A DNA stretch of 8,703 nt from Thermoplasmata archaeon. Lineage in GTDB: Archaea; Thermoplasmatota; Thermoplasmata; Lutacidiplasmatales; UBA184. A model generated the notes under the pieces. That model did not search any database and was not told the origin of the DNA. It was given only the letters and a program-made list of their open reading frames with translations. The position numbers and the translations under genes were made by a program. The stretch spans positions 1-8,703 of the forward strand of contig JASHWL010000112.1 in the NCBI GenBank assembly GCA_030044105.1. Reading direction: 5' to 3'. Shown in pieces: positions 1 to 6,319 of this stretch. Each line of letters begins with the position of its first letter. Position 1 is the first letter of the stretch.

Positions 1-192
1 GCGCTGGTGCTGGTGGTCGTGACCGTCCTGGTGGGGGCGGTGGGCTACGTGGCGCTGAGCGCCGTCGCGAGCGAGAGCACGAACACCACGCAGTCGAGCG
101 GATGCACGCCCGCCTCGGGCGTGGTCTGCCAGCAGCACGACCACGCGAATACGGCCGGTGCGGGAGAGCTGATCGCCGCGCCCGTGCGGTAG
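1..192 (+). CDS. C-terminal part of a probable archaeal type IV pilin-like protein (5' truncated by the window)
   Basis: The frame is open from base 1 to a TAG stop at 190-192, giving 63 visible residues. It opens with an uninterrupted hydrophobic stretch (residues 1-23, ALVLVVVTVLVGAVGYVALS...). The Val/Leu/Thr/Gly pattern resembles the N-terminal helix of archaeal pilins and archaellin-like proteins (Pilin_N family). In that family a prepilin peptidase cuts just before the helix and the helix packs into the filament core. The rest is short and polar (Ser/Thr/Asn-rich), with two cysteines at 35 and 43 that could form a small disulfide loop and a His-rich patch at 46-48. The signal peptide and cleavage motif would lie upstream, so a GTG at 7 is probably internal. 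About 40 residues after the helix is very short for a pilin; a small single-pass membrane protein is the alternative. The family call is inference from the helix pattern. Confidence 0.5.
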   Translation, partial: ALVLVVVTVLVGAVGYVALSAVASESTNTTQSSGCTPASGVVCQQHDHANTAGAGELIAAPVR

Positions 193-254
193 TCCCCACC
201 CGACCGGGGAGTCGGCGACCCCACGGACCCCAGGGGTCGACCGGCTCCCGGCGC

Positions 255-299
255 GAATCCGGAGTTCGGTACTGACGGGGTCCGGATTCCGCTCTTCTT
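255..299 (+). terminator. Possible transcription terminator: 9-bp stem followed by a pyrimidine tract
   Basis: GAATCCGGA (255-263) and TCCGGATTC (281-289) are perfect reverse complements separated by 17 bases. They are followed by CGCTCTTCTT (290-299), a T/C-rich tract that stands out in this GC-rich DNA. The element begins 62 bases after the pilin-like stop. Archaeal termination depends mainly on T-rich tracts rather than on hairpins, so this is only a candidate; a regulatory RNA structure or chance are alternatives. Confidence 0.35.
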
Positions 300-411
300 G
301 AGCCGAATTCGGTAGCCCGCGGGGGGCCGGGTCGGAAATCCACGCCTCGCTCGGCGGGGGGTCCATGTACGCCGGAAGCCCCCTATCCTCCAGAGCCCGA
401 GCGGCTCGAAC

Positions 412-415
412 GGAG
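412..415 (+). promoter_or_regulatory. Shine-Dalgarno site for the small gene at 423
   Basis: GGAG ends 7 bases before the ATG at 423, within CGGAGAAAATCC. It is a normally spaced ribosome binding site and the main reason to believe this start. Confidence 0.5.
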
Positions 416-422
416 AAAATCC

Positions 423-659
423 ATGGAGCGCACCGGACCCGAGTCCCTGATGGTGATGGCGGCGATGCCGATCGCCTGCCGACCGCGGGTCGGCGACCAG
501 CGCCTGTGGGAGTTGCCCCTCCGCGACGACGCGCCGGGCACGGCGCCGCTGCTGGCCGCGCTGCCGGTCCGAGCCCCGGAGCCGGCGCGGGTCGGTCGGC
601 GCGGCTGGTGGGCCCGCCTCCGCGTGCCGACGGGAGTCGACGACGGGGGCGGCTTCTGA
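423..659 (+). CDS. Small protein of unknown function (78 aa)
   Basis: I do not recognise this protein. It starts at an ATG with a GGAG ribosome binding site 7 bases upstream. Its codons almost always end in G or C, as in the clear genes of this window. The sequence begins with a Met/Ala-rich segment (residues 8-19, with Met at 10, 12 and 15 and a Cys at 19). An Arg/Pro/Ala-rich middle follows, then an RRGWWARLRV patch (59-68) and an acidic-glycine tail, VDDGGGF. There is no membrane helix or signal peptide and I see no known domain. It lies 65 bp upstream of the cyclic-nucleotide-binding protein on the same strand. That gene has its own A/T box, so the two need not be co-transcribed. The overlapping frame from 365 is Arg-rich and lacks a good ribosome binding site, so I prefer this frame. 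Confidence 0.5.
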   Translation: MERTGPESLMVMAAMPIACRPRVGDQRLWELPLRDDAPGTAPLLAALPVRAPEPARVGRRGWWARLRVPTGVDDGGGF

Positions 660-695
660 GCGCCCGGGCCCGAGCCGTCCCGGTCCGATTAGGTC

Positions 696-702
696 CATAT
701 AC
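696..702 (+). promoter_or_regulatory. TATA-box-like element for the gene at 725
   Basis: CATATAC is the only A/T run in its surroundings. Its centre (699) lies 26 bp before the ATG at 725, the usual distance between an archaeal TATA box and the transcription start. This predicts a leaderless or nearly leaderless mRNA. A GAGGG at 715-719 could instead act as a ribosome binding site if transcription starts further upstream. Confidence 0.45.
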
Positions 703-724
703 CGGTCTCGAGTAGAGGGCGCCG

Positions 725-1165
725 ATGGCGATTCTCCGAGCGAGCGGGGACCCCGAGACCGTACGACGGCTGCAGAAGGTTCCGATCTTCTCGGGGTTGA
801 GCCCGAAGCAGCTCGCGAGCCTCGCGCGCGACGGGAAGGAACGCACGTACGCCGCGGGCGCGGTCGTGGTGAAGGAAGGGGACGAGGGGCTCGGCTTCTA
901 CCTGATCCTGGACGGCCGGGTGGAGGTGCGACGCAAGAGTCGGAAGCTGGCGTCGCTCGGGCCCGGCCAGTTCTTCGGAGAGATGGCACTGTTCACGAAC
1001 CAGGTGCGGTCGGCGGACGTCGTCGCCTCGGAACCGGCGCGGTGCCTCGTGCTCTCCCGCTGGGAGTTCTGGGGCAGCGTGATGGACCAGCCGCGGGTCC
1101 TGCGGACGATCATCGAGGAGATCGCGCGCCGGTTGAGCGAGACCAACAAGTCGCTGTCCGAGTAG
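725..1165 (+). CDS. Stand-alone cyclic-nucleotide-binding-domain protein (CRP/FNR-like sensor domain, 146 aa)
   Basis: The protein is one cNMP-binding domain of the CRP/PKA/HCN superfamily. A helical lead-in, VRRLQKVPIFSGLSPKQL (residues 13-30), is followed by the beta-roll with AGAVVVKEGDEGLGFYLILDGRVEV (45-69). The phosphate-binding cassette is FFGEMALFTNQVRSADVVA (83-101). It keeps the Glu (86) and the Arg-Ser pair (95-96) that contact the cyclic phosphate and ribose in CRP, so ligand binding looks feasible. An amphipathic C-terminal helix (about 112-143) ends the protein. There is no DNA-binding helix-turn-helix, kinase or channel part and no transmembrane segment. It would therefore be a soluble sensor acting through a partner, or a binding protein. 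It converges with the AsnC-type regulator, 9 bp between stops, so co-transcription is excluded. The family call is firm; ligand and partner are unknown. Confidence 0.88.
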   Translation: MAILRASGDPETVRRLQKVPIFSGLSPKQLASLARDGKERTYAAGAVVVKEGDEGLGFYLILDGRVEVRRKSRKLASLGPGQFFGEMALFTNQVRSADVVASEPARCLVLSRWEFWGSVMDQPRVLRTIIEEIARRLSETNKSLSE

Positions 1166-1174
1166 CCGCGGCGG

Positions 1175-2134
1175 TCAGTCGGTCCGGCGGGCGATCTGCT
1201 CGTCGAACCAGGCGCGGTAGATCGCGGATCCGAGCGCGAAGGTCCGCCGGACGGTCGCGACGCCGGGGCGGTCCAGGAGCCGTCCCGCGACGGCCTCGAC
1301 GGCGACCGGAGAGTCCGCGAGGAGCAGCCCCGCGAACTCCGGCGGCCGCGCGCCGGGCGGGAGACCCCGACCGTCCGAAGCGACGGGCATCCAGGTCCGC
1401 GTCTCGGCGCTCACGCGGGTCGCGAGCGCGTCGACGTCGGCGCCGGGGTCCGTGCCGACGGTAAGGTAGGCCAGGGGGAATTCGACGGCCTTCGCCCCGT
1501 GACTCCACCACACTGCCCGTCCGTCGAGGAGCGCGTGGAACCGACGTCCCATGGTCTTCAGGCTGATCCCGACCGCTCGCGCGGTCCGTTGGAGCCCGCC
1601 CTCGGGCGCGGCGCGGAGCGCCCGGAGGATCCGCCAGTCCAGCGGCGTCAGCGGGCGCGCCGCCGGGGGGACGAAGTAGGGGCGAGGGCCGCGGACCTCC
1701 GGTCGGCCGACGAGCCGACCCAGGAGCCGCGCGCGTCGCTGGACCTCCGCGGGCCCGCCCGCGACGAAGTAGACCTGGAGCGTCCGATCGCGCTCATCGA
1801 GCACGTCGCGCGCGAAGGTCACGCCCTCGGCGAGCGCGAGCTCCTCGAGGAGCCGGCGCGATTCGCCGACCTCCCCCACGGGCACGTCCAGCACGTGCAG
1901 CTCCACGCCGAACAAGGACGGATTGGGCCACACCTCGGCATCCCCGAGGTAGCCCCGCTCCCGGAGGGATCGCAGCCGCGTCCGCGCGCCGGTCTCGCTG
2001 ATCCCGACGCGCTCGGAGATCTCGCGGGCCCCGGCACGCGGATCGATCACGCGCCGCGAGCCCCAGAACCTCGCGGCGCCGTCCGGAGCCAGATAGCGGT
2101 ACACGGCGAAGTCGGTCTCGTCGATCGGGGGCAC
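1175..2134 (-). CDS. Lrp/AsnC-like transcriptional regulator with two winged-helix domains
   Basis: The protein (319 aa from GTG 2134) appears to be a tandem duplication of the Lrp/AsnC unit. A first helix-turn-helix (about residues 35-63, AREISERVGISETGARTRLRSL) is followed by a sheet-rich region (about 75-140) resembling the ligand-sensing domain. A second AsnC-type helix-turn-helix (163-210, LTPLDWRILRALRAA...RTARAVGISLKTMGRRF) and a second sheet-rich region (222-300) follow. Such regulators are common in archaea. A fused siroheme decarboxylase (AhbA/AhbB or NirDL type) has a similar two-unit layout, but no other haem-pathway gene is nearby, so I prefer a regulator. The start is uncertain: a GTG at 2146 adds four residues. 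I favour 2134 because an A/T box lies 26 bp upstream of it. The gene is divergent from the M1 aminopeptidase, with about 110 bp of shared promoter DNA, so control of that gene and of itself is a reasonable but unproven idea. Confidence 0.82.
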   Translation of the reverse strand: MPPIDETDFAVYRYLAPDGAARFWGSRRVIDPRAGAREISERVGISETGARTRLRSLRERGYLGDAEVWPNPSLFGVELHVLDVPVGEVGESRRLLEELALAEGVTFARDVLDERDRTLQVYFVAGGPAEVQRRARLLGRLVGRPEVRGPRPYFVPPAARPLTPLDWRILRALRAAPEGGLQRTARAVGISLKTMGRRFHALLDGRAVWWSHGAKAVEFPLAYLTVGTDPGADVDALATRVSAETRTWMPVASDGRGLPPGARPPEFAGLLLADSPVAVEAVAGRLLDRPGVATVRRTFALGSAIYRAWFDEQIARRTD

Positions 2135-2156
2135 GCCGGCCCGCACCGGGCCCGCG

Positions 2157-2164
2157 GCAAAAGC
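2157..2164 (-). promoter_or_regulatory. TATA-like element for the AsnC-type regulator
   Basis: On the minus strand this reads GCTTTTGC, the only A/T run in this GC-rich gap. Its centre (2160.5) lies 26 bp from the GTG at 2134 and only 14 bp from the GTG at 2146. That favours the downstream start on a leaderless mRNA. Four A/T pairs make this a weak match. Confidence 0.3.
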
Positions 2165-2208
2165 CTGCCCACCCCCGCGGGGCGGCCGACGGCCCGGCGG
2201 CCGCCTCC

Positions 2209-2220
2209 GGAAACGATTTC
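2209..2220 (+). promoter_or_regulatory. A/T element and inverted repeat upstream of the M1 aminopeptidase
   Basis: GGAAACGATTTC holds two A/T runs with GAAA/TTTC inverted arms, about 27-30 bp upstream of the TTG at 2245. It could be the TATA box, an operator for the divergent regulator, or both. No ribosome binding site is seen between it and the start. Confidence 0.35.
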
Positions 2221-2244
2221 CCGAGCTTCCCGTGTCGTCGGGCC

Positions 2245-4653
2245 TTGCTCCGCTACGACCTCGATCTGGACGTCGATTACACCGCCTCGACGTTCGCCGG
2301 GGCGCTCGCGATCTCGGGCTATCCGTCCGCGAGGCCCCTCGAGCTCGATCTGGTCGGGCTCGAGGTCGACTCGGTCGAGGTCGAGGGCCGGCCGCTCCTC
2401 TTCCGCGTCGAGGCCGATCGGGAGATCCTGCGCATCGAGCTGGCCGAGCCGGAGTCCGGCCCGATCCGGATCCGCTACCACGGCCGCGCCGGCGAGAAGG
2501 TCCAGACCGGGCTGTTCGTCTCCCACCTCGGGGATCACAAGGCGCTCAGCACCCAGATGGAGCCGGAGGGCTGCCGCCGGCTGCTCCCGTGCTTCGACCG
2601 GCCCGACCGGAAGGCGGAGTTCTCGGTCCGGGTGACGACGGCCGAGGACCTCGCCGTGATCTCGAACACGGCCGGCACGCGCGGGCCGCCGCGGGACGGG
2701 CGGAGGACCTGGGCGTTCGAGCGGTCGCCGCCGATGGCGACCTACCTGCTCTACGTCGGGGTCGGTCCCTTCGAGGAGGCGACCGACAGCGCGGAGCCGC
2801 CTCCCGTGATCATCGCCGGACCACCGGGGAGCGCGCCGAAGGCCGGCCCGGCGCTCCGGGACGCGCGTGCGACGCTCCGGGCGCTGGCCGAGTACTTCGA
2901 CGTCCCGTACCCGCTCTCCAAGCTCCACCTGGTCGCGCTGTCGGACTTCTGGGTCGGCATGGAGAACTGGGGCGCGATCGCCGGCTCGGAGGAGCACTAT
3001 CTCTACGGACCCGGCACGCCGCCGGCGGCGCGCCGGTTCGCGCAGCAGACCGTCGTGCACGAGATCGCGCACCAGTGGTTCGGGGACCTGGTCACCCTGA
3101 GCGCCTGGAACGAGCTGTGGCTCAACGAGGCGTTCGCGACGTTCATCACGGCCCGGATCGAGGAGCGGGCCGGCATCCGCGAGGATCCGTGGGCCGAGTT
3201 CGTGCTGTTCGCCGCGCGGGGGGACCCGGCCGACTCGCTCGAGTCGACGCACCCGGTCAAGCCCGCCTCGGTCGACCCGCAGGAGATCATGGCGACCGCG
3301 GACATGATCACCTACTTCAAGGGCGCCCGGCTGATCCGGATGATCGAGGCGTACCTCGGCGAGGAGCCGTTCCGCCGGGGCCTCGCGACCTACCTGCGCC
3401 GACACCGGTTCGGCAACGCCGAGAGCGGCGACCTCTGGCGCGCGCTCGAGGAGAGCTCGGGACACGGGGTGGTCGGGGTCATGCGCGCCTGGGTCGAGCG
3501 GCCCGGCCTGCCCGTGATCGAGGTGCGGCAGGACGGACCGGACCTCGTGCTGGCGCAGCGCCGGTTCACCTACCTCAACCGTCTCGCCTCTGAGCCCCCG
3601 TGGCCGATCCCGCTCCGCGTCGCGGCCGACGGTCGCGAGGAACGGCTCGTCTTCGACTCCGGCGAGATCCGCCTGCGGGACACGGACGGTCGCTCGGCGC
3701 GGATCGATCCGCAGCGGCCGGGCTTCTTCCGGCTGCTCCCCGATCGAGCGCTCCGCACGGCATGGCGCGCGCGCCTCCCGGCGGCCGACCCGCTCGACCG
3801 CTGGGCGTACCTGCACGACGCCCGCGCGTTCGTGCTCTCGGGCGACTTCGCGATCGAGGACTACCTCGATCTCGTCCGGGATGTCCGCGGTGCCCACGAC
3901 CTGCTGACGATCGAGGAGGTCACGCAATCGGTGTTCGTGCTGGGCCCGCTGCTCTGGGACGCTCCTGGGTTCTCGGCCACCGTGCGGGAGTTCACCGCGG
4001 ATCAGCTCGACCGGCTCGGCGAGCGCCCGGGGCCGGGCGAACCGGAAGGCAACGACATCGCGCGCGAATGGCTGGCGCGGATCCGGGTCCGCTTCGACGA
4101 CGACTACGCGCGCGCCTTGGCGGCGCGCTTCCCCGGGATCGACCGGGAGGCGCCCGCGTTCCGCGAGGCGATCGCGATCGCCGCTGGCCGGTACGGCGCT
4201 CCGGAGGATCACGAGGAGCTCCTCCGCCGGACCAGCGGCCCGGACGGGGAAGCGGCCCTGCAGGCATGCCACGCGATCGAGGGCCTTCCTTCGCCCGAGC
4301 TCGTCCTCCGGTTCTTGGATCACGGGCTCGAGGCGATGCGGATGTCCGACCTCCTGGTCCCGGCGACCTGGGGCGCGGCCCGGAACCGATCCGCGGGCCG
4401 CGCGGTCTGGGACTGGCTCCGCGCGCACCTGCGCGAGCTCGAGCACCGCGCCGAGGGATCGTACCTGATGACCTACACGCTCGACGCCATCCTGCCCTGG
4501 ATCGGGGTCGGTCGCGAGGGGGAGCTGCGCGCCTTCTTCGCGGCCGAGCGGTTCCCGTCCGGATCGATCGGGATCCGCAACGGACTCGAAGTGCTCGAGG
4601 CGGTGGGTCGGCTGCGAGCTCGGGCCGGACTCCCCCCGACGCCCGGGGATTGA
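2245..4653 (+). CDS. M1-family zinc aminopeptidase, tricorn-interacting factor F2/F3-like
   Basis: This cytoplasmic metallo-aminopeptidase removes N-terminal residues from peptides. In Thermoplasma, F2/F3 trim products of the proteasome and tricorn protease. The 802 aa length fits the family (about 780). The N-terminal beta domain begins RYDLDLDVDY and contains MEPEGCRRLLPCFDRPDRKA (105-124), with Glu106 at the position that binds the substrate amino terminus. The catalytic domain has the exopeptidase motif as VGMEN (237-241) instead of GAMEN, and the zinc site HEIAHQWFG (His272, Glu273, His276) with Glu295 in LWLNEAFATF. Tyr357 in ITYFKGA is the catalytic tyrosine position. A beta domain and a helical C-terminal domain follow. 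The start is TTG, the only plausible one nearby in frame; the resulting N-terminus aligns with Thermoplasma F3 from memory. There is no signal peptide. It is divergent from the AsnC-type regulator. F2 versus F3 cannot be decided here. Confidence 0.95.
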   Translation: MLRYDLDLDVDYTASTFAGALAISGYPSARPLELDLVGLEVDSVEVEGRPLLFRVEADREILRIELAEPESGPIRIRYHGRAGEKVQTGLFVSHLGDHKALSTQMEPEGCRRLLPCFDRPDRKAEFSVRVTTAEDLAVISNTAGTRGPPRDGRRTWAFERSPPMATYLLYVGVGPFEEATDSAEPPPVIIAGPPGSAPKAGPALRDARATLRALAEYFDVPYPLSKLHLVALSDFWVGMENWGAIAGSEEHYLYGPGTPPAARRFAQQTVVHEIAHQWFGDLVTLSAWNELWLNEAFATFITARIEERAGIREDPWAEFVLFAARGDPADSLESTHPVKPASVDPQEIMATADMITYFKGARLIRMIEAYLGEEPFRRGLATYLRRHRFGNAESGDLWRALEESSGHGVVGVMRAWVERPGLPVIEVRQDGPDLVLAQRRFTYLNRLASEPPWPIPLRVAADGREERLVFDSGEIRLRDTDGRSARIDPQRPGFFRLLPDRALRTAWRARLPAADPLDRWAYLHDARAFVLSGDFAIEDYLDLVRDVRGAHDLLTIEEVTQSVFVLGPLLWDAPGFSATVREFTADQLDRLGERPGPGEPEGNDIAREWLARIRVRFDDDYARALAARFPGIDREAPAFREAIAIAAGRYGAPEDHEELLRRTSGPDGEAALQACHAIEGLPSPELVLRFLDHGLEAMRMSDLLVPATWGAARNRSAGRAVWDWLRAHLRELEHRAEGSYLMTYTLDAILPWIGVGREGELRAFFAAERFPSGSIGIRNGLEVLEAVGRLRARAGLPPTPGD

Positions 4654-4654
4654 G

Positions 4655-6100
4655 CTACCGCTGACCGGAACGGCCGCGCGTCGGGCGGGCGGGTCGGTCG
4701 CCTCGCCGCGGGGTGGCACCGGCCCGGCCGGGCGACGACCGCGGGGTCGGGGCTCCGCCCGGCCGCACGGAGTGCGACGCGAGGTCCACGACCACCCGGT
4801 CGAACGGTTCGGCCGGCATCGCGCCGGTCCCGACGGGGTGGAATGCGAGCACCAGGGTGCGCGGGTCGGCCGTGACCCGCAGATACCCGTAGGTCCGGTC
4901 ATCGTGGTGCTCGATCACGAGGCCGTGGGCCGCCACCTGTGGGTCCGGGTCGAGATAGGAGACGTCGGTGCCGTTCGCCGGCTCGACGCCCGCGTGGCCG
5001 TCTCGGGCCTGCACCAGAGGGTCGACGTCGTGGCCGCCGCCCCCGCAGACGATGAACGGAACCGTGATGGGGCCCTTCGCAAAGTCGATCGACCGTGTGA
5101 AGCGCTGGTAGTTGTGGGCGTGACCGGCGAGGAAGGCGTGCGGGTAGACGCCGGTCTCCGCGCAGATCCGGTCGATCTGCGCGAGCATGGCCGGGCTGCT
5201 CGCGTGGGTGCCGCCTCCGCCGGGGCCCCCGACCGGCGGAGCGTAGGCGAACGGCGGATGGTGGGTCGCGAGCAGCACCGCTCCCTCGAACCGCTCGTCC
5301 CGCAGTCGGGTGAGCTGCGCGGAGAGGAACTCGAGCTGGACGTCGGGGATCGCCTTCCACTCGCCGCCCTGGCTTGAGATCACGCCCGGGTCCTCGAGCG
5401 CGTTGCTGAACAGCCCGAGGATCCGCACGAACGGGGCGTCGAGCGCGAAGTAGACGCCGGGCTGCGTCATGGCGGTCCGGTGGAGCGAGCCGGCCTCGGG
5501 CGTCACCACCGGCTCGGGCGCGCAGAAGTTCCGCTGGAACGTGACGAGCGGCGTCTCGCTCGGCGGCGTGCCCGGGACGATGAACGAGTCGTGGTTCCCC
5601 GGGATCGCGAAGATCGGAGCCGGATAGTTCCGATACGGGTCGTAGAACTGGTCGTAGTAGTACCGCGCCTCCCCGAAATCGTAGACCAGGTCGCCGAGGA
5701 GGAAGAGGAACTGCGGGCGGTCGTCCGGCGGGGCGAGCCGGCAGTCCTGCGTGATCCGGTCGGAGACCCGGATCTCGCCGGGATACTTCCCCTCGGTCGA
5801 GGCCCCGATGTCCCCGACCATATGGAACACGATCCGCCCGAAGGCGCGGAGGTCCGCGTCGACCTCGGGCCCGTGGGGACCGAGGGCCGTCGCGAGACGG
5901 TAGAGCTCGTCCGGCGCGGCTCGGGAGCGGGGGAAGCCGACGACGTCCTCGTAGAGCAGCGCCTGGATACGACGGTAGAGCGCGGCGTCGGAGGGGTGCG
6001 GGACCTTGAACCGCGTCGGGTCCGGCGTGGGACGGCCCTGCGCGAACACCGGCTCGTCGAACAGGGGCTGCGGGAGGCTCGAGCGTGGCGCTCGCGGCAT
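4655..6100 (-). CDS. Calcineurin-like metallophosphoesterase, purple-acid-phosphatase-like
   Basis: The two-metal phosphoesterase signature is complete, numbered from ATG 6100 (481 aa): GDIG (96-99), GDLVYDFGEARYYYDQF (136-152), GNHD (168-171), a THHPP histidine pair (279-283) and GHAHNYQR (326-333). The GDxxY and GHxHxYxR forms are those of the purple acid phosphatase-like branch, which hydrolyses phosphomonoesters or diesters; the substrate cannot be read from sequence. A roughly 90-residue Pro/Arg-containing lead and an Arg/Pro/Gly-rich tail (about 445-481) are probably disordered. No signal peptide or membrane helix is visible, which is odd for a branch that is often exported. A GTG at 6133 would add 11 residues. 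I prefer ATG 6100 because GGAG lies 10 bases upstream of it and an ATAT element sits only 7 bases upstream of the GTG. Its stop is one base from that of the converging aminopeptidase. Confidence 0.9.
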   Translation of the reverse strand: MPRAPRSSLPQPLFDEPVFAQGRPTPDPTRFKVPHPSDAALYRRIQALLYEDVVGFPRSRAAPDELYRLATALGPHGPEVDADLRAFGRIVFHMVGDIGASTEGKYPGEIRVSDRITQDCRLAPPDDRPQFLFLLGDLVYDFGEARYYYDQFYDPYRNYPAPIFAIPGNHDSFIVPGTPPSETPLVTFQRNFCAPEPVVTPEAGSLHRTAMTQPGVYFALDAPFVRILGLFSNALEDPGVISSQGGEWKAIPDVQLEFLSAQLTRLRDERFEGAVLLATHHPPFAYAPPVGGPGGGGTHASSPAMLAQIDRICAETGVYPHAFLAGHAHNYQRFTRSIDFAKGPITVPFIVCGGGGHDVDPLVQARDGHAGVEPANGTDVSYLDPDPQVAAHGLVIEHHDDRTYGYLRVTADPRTLVLAFHPVGTGAMPAEPFDRVVVDLASHSVRPGGAPTPRSSPGRAGATPRRGDRPARPTRGRSGQR

Positions 6101-6319
6101 CGGCTGATCGCTCCGGCGTCCCTCGGAGACCACCCGAGGATATCTCTCCCTAGCGGACGGAATCGACGAGCTCTACGAATTTTTCGGAGAACTCCATAGC
6201 GGAGCACGCCGGGAGCCGGGACGCGGCGGCCCGCCCCCGGATCGCCGATTGCCTGTCGGGACAAAGCTAGTTGAACTCTCGACGGCAGGTCTTCGCCAAC
6301 CAAGAAGGAGAAAACCCAG
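6101..6319. promoter_or_regulatory. Divergent promoter region of the phosphoesterase and the zinc-finger gene
   Basis: For the minus strand there are two A/T elements: GATATC-like at 6139-6144, about 26 bp before a GGAG ribosome binding site (6111-6114), and GAATTTTT at 6178-6184. For the plus strand, ACAAAGCTAGTTGAA (6261-6275) is an A/T-rich patch. It would start transcription near 6293, giving a leader of about 27 bases with a strong ribosome binding site. The middle (about 6200-6250) is very GC-rich and shows nothing else. Confidence 0.4.
6305..6310 (+). promoter_or_regulatory. Strong Shine-Dalgarno site for the zinc-finger gene
   Basis: AAGGAG lies 9 bases before the ATG at 6320. It is the best ribosome binding site in the window and fixes this start. 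Confidence 0.65.

Larger units (their letters stand above)
193..422. other. 230-bp spacer with inverted repeats, no convincing gene
   Basis: This stretch lies between the pilin-like stop and the next start. It holds a perfect 9-bp inverted repeat (255-263/281-289), a 10-bp palindrome (CCGAATTCGG, 303-312), a GACCCC-A-GGGGTC palindrome (226-238) and a repeated TTCGGTA (265-271 and 308-314). Open frames crossing it, including one on the minus strand, give low-complexity Arg/Pro/Ala proteins typical of antisense reading in GC-rich DNA. A weak A/T patch (CCTATCC, about 383-389) could serve the next gene. Confidence 0.6.

Noticed and set aside
365..715. Overlapping plus-strand frame starting at ATG 365
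   Set aside because: Arg/Ala-rich, without a ribosome binding site; the frame at 423 has one and better codon use.
45..989. Minus-strand open frame of 314 codons across the first spacer and two genes
   Set aside because: It is Arg/Ser/Pro-rich with no domain and lies opposite the clear cNMP-binding gene.
1499..2635. Plus-strand frame of 378 codons across the regulator and the start of the aminopeptidase
   Set aside because: It crosses two better-supported genes and gives Arg/Pro-rich sequence without a motif.
2047..4902. Very long open frame (about 950 codons) on the minus strand opposite the aminopeptidase
   Set aside because: Its protein is Arg/Pro/Glu-rich low complexity with no domain, while the opposite strand encodes a complete M1 enzyme. 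Long antisense frames are expected at this GC content.
725..6100. A cyclic-nucleotide pathway linking the cNMP-binding protein with the metallophosphoesterase as its phosphodiesterase
   Set aside because: They are about 3.5 kb apart, on different strands, in separate units, and the phosphoesterase motifs are of the purple-acid-phosphatase-like type. There is no positive evidence.
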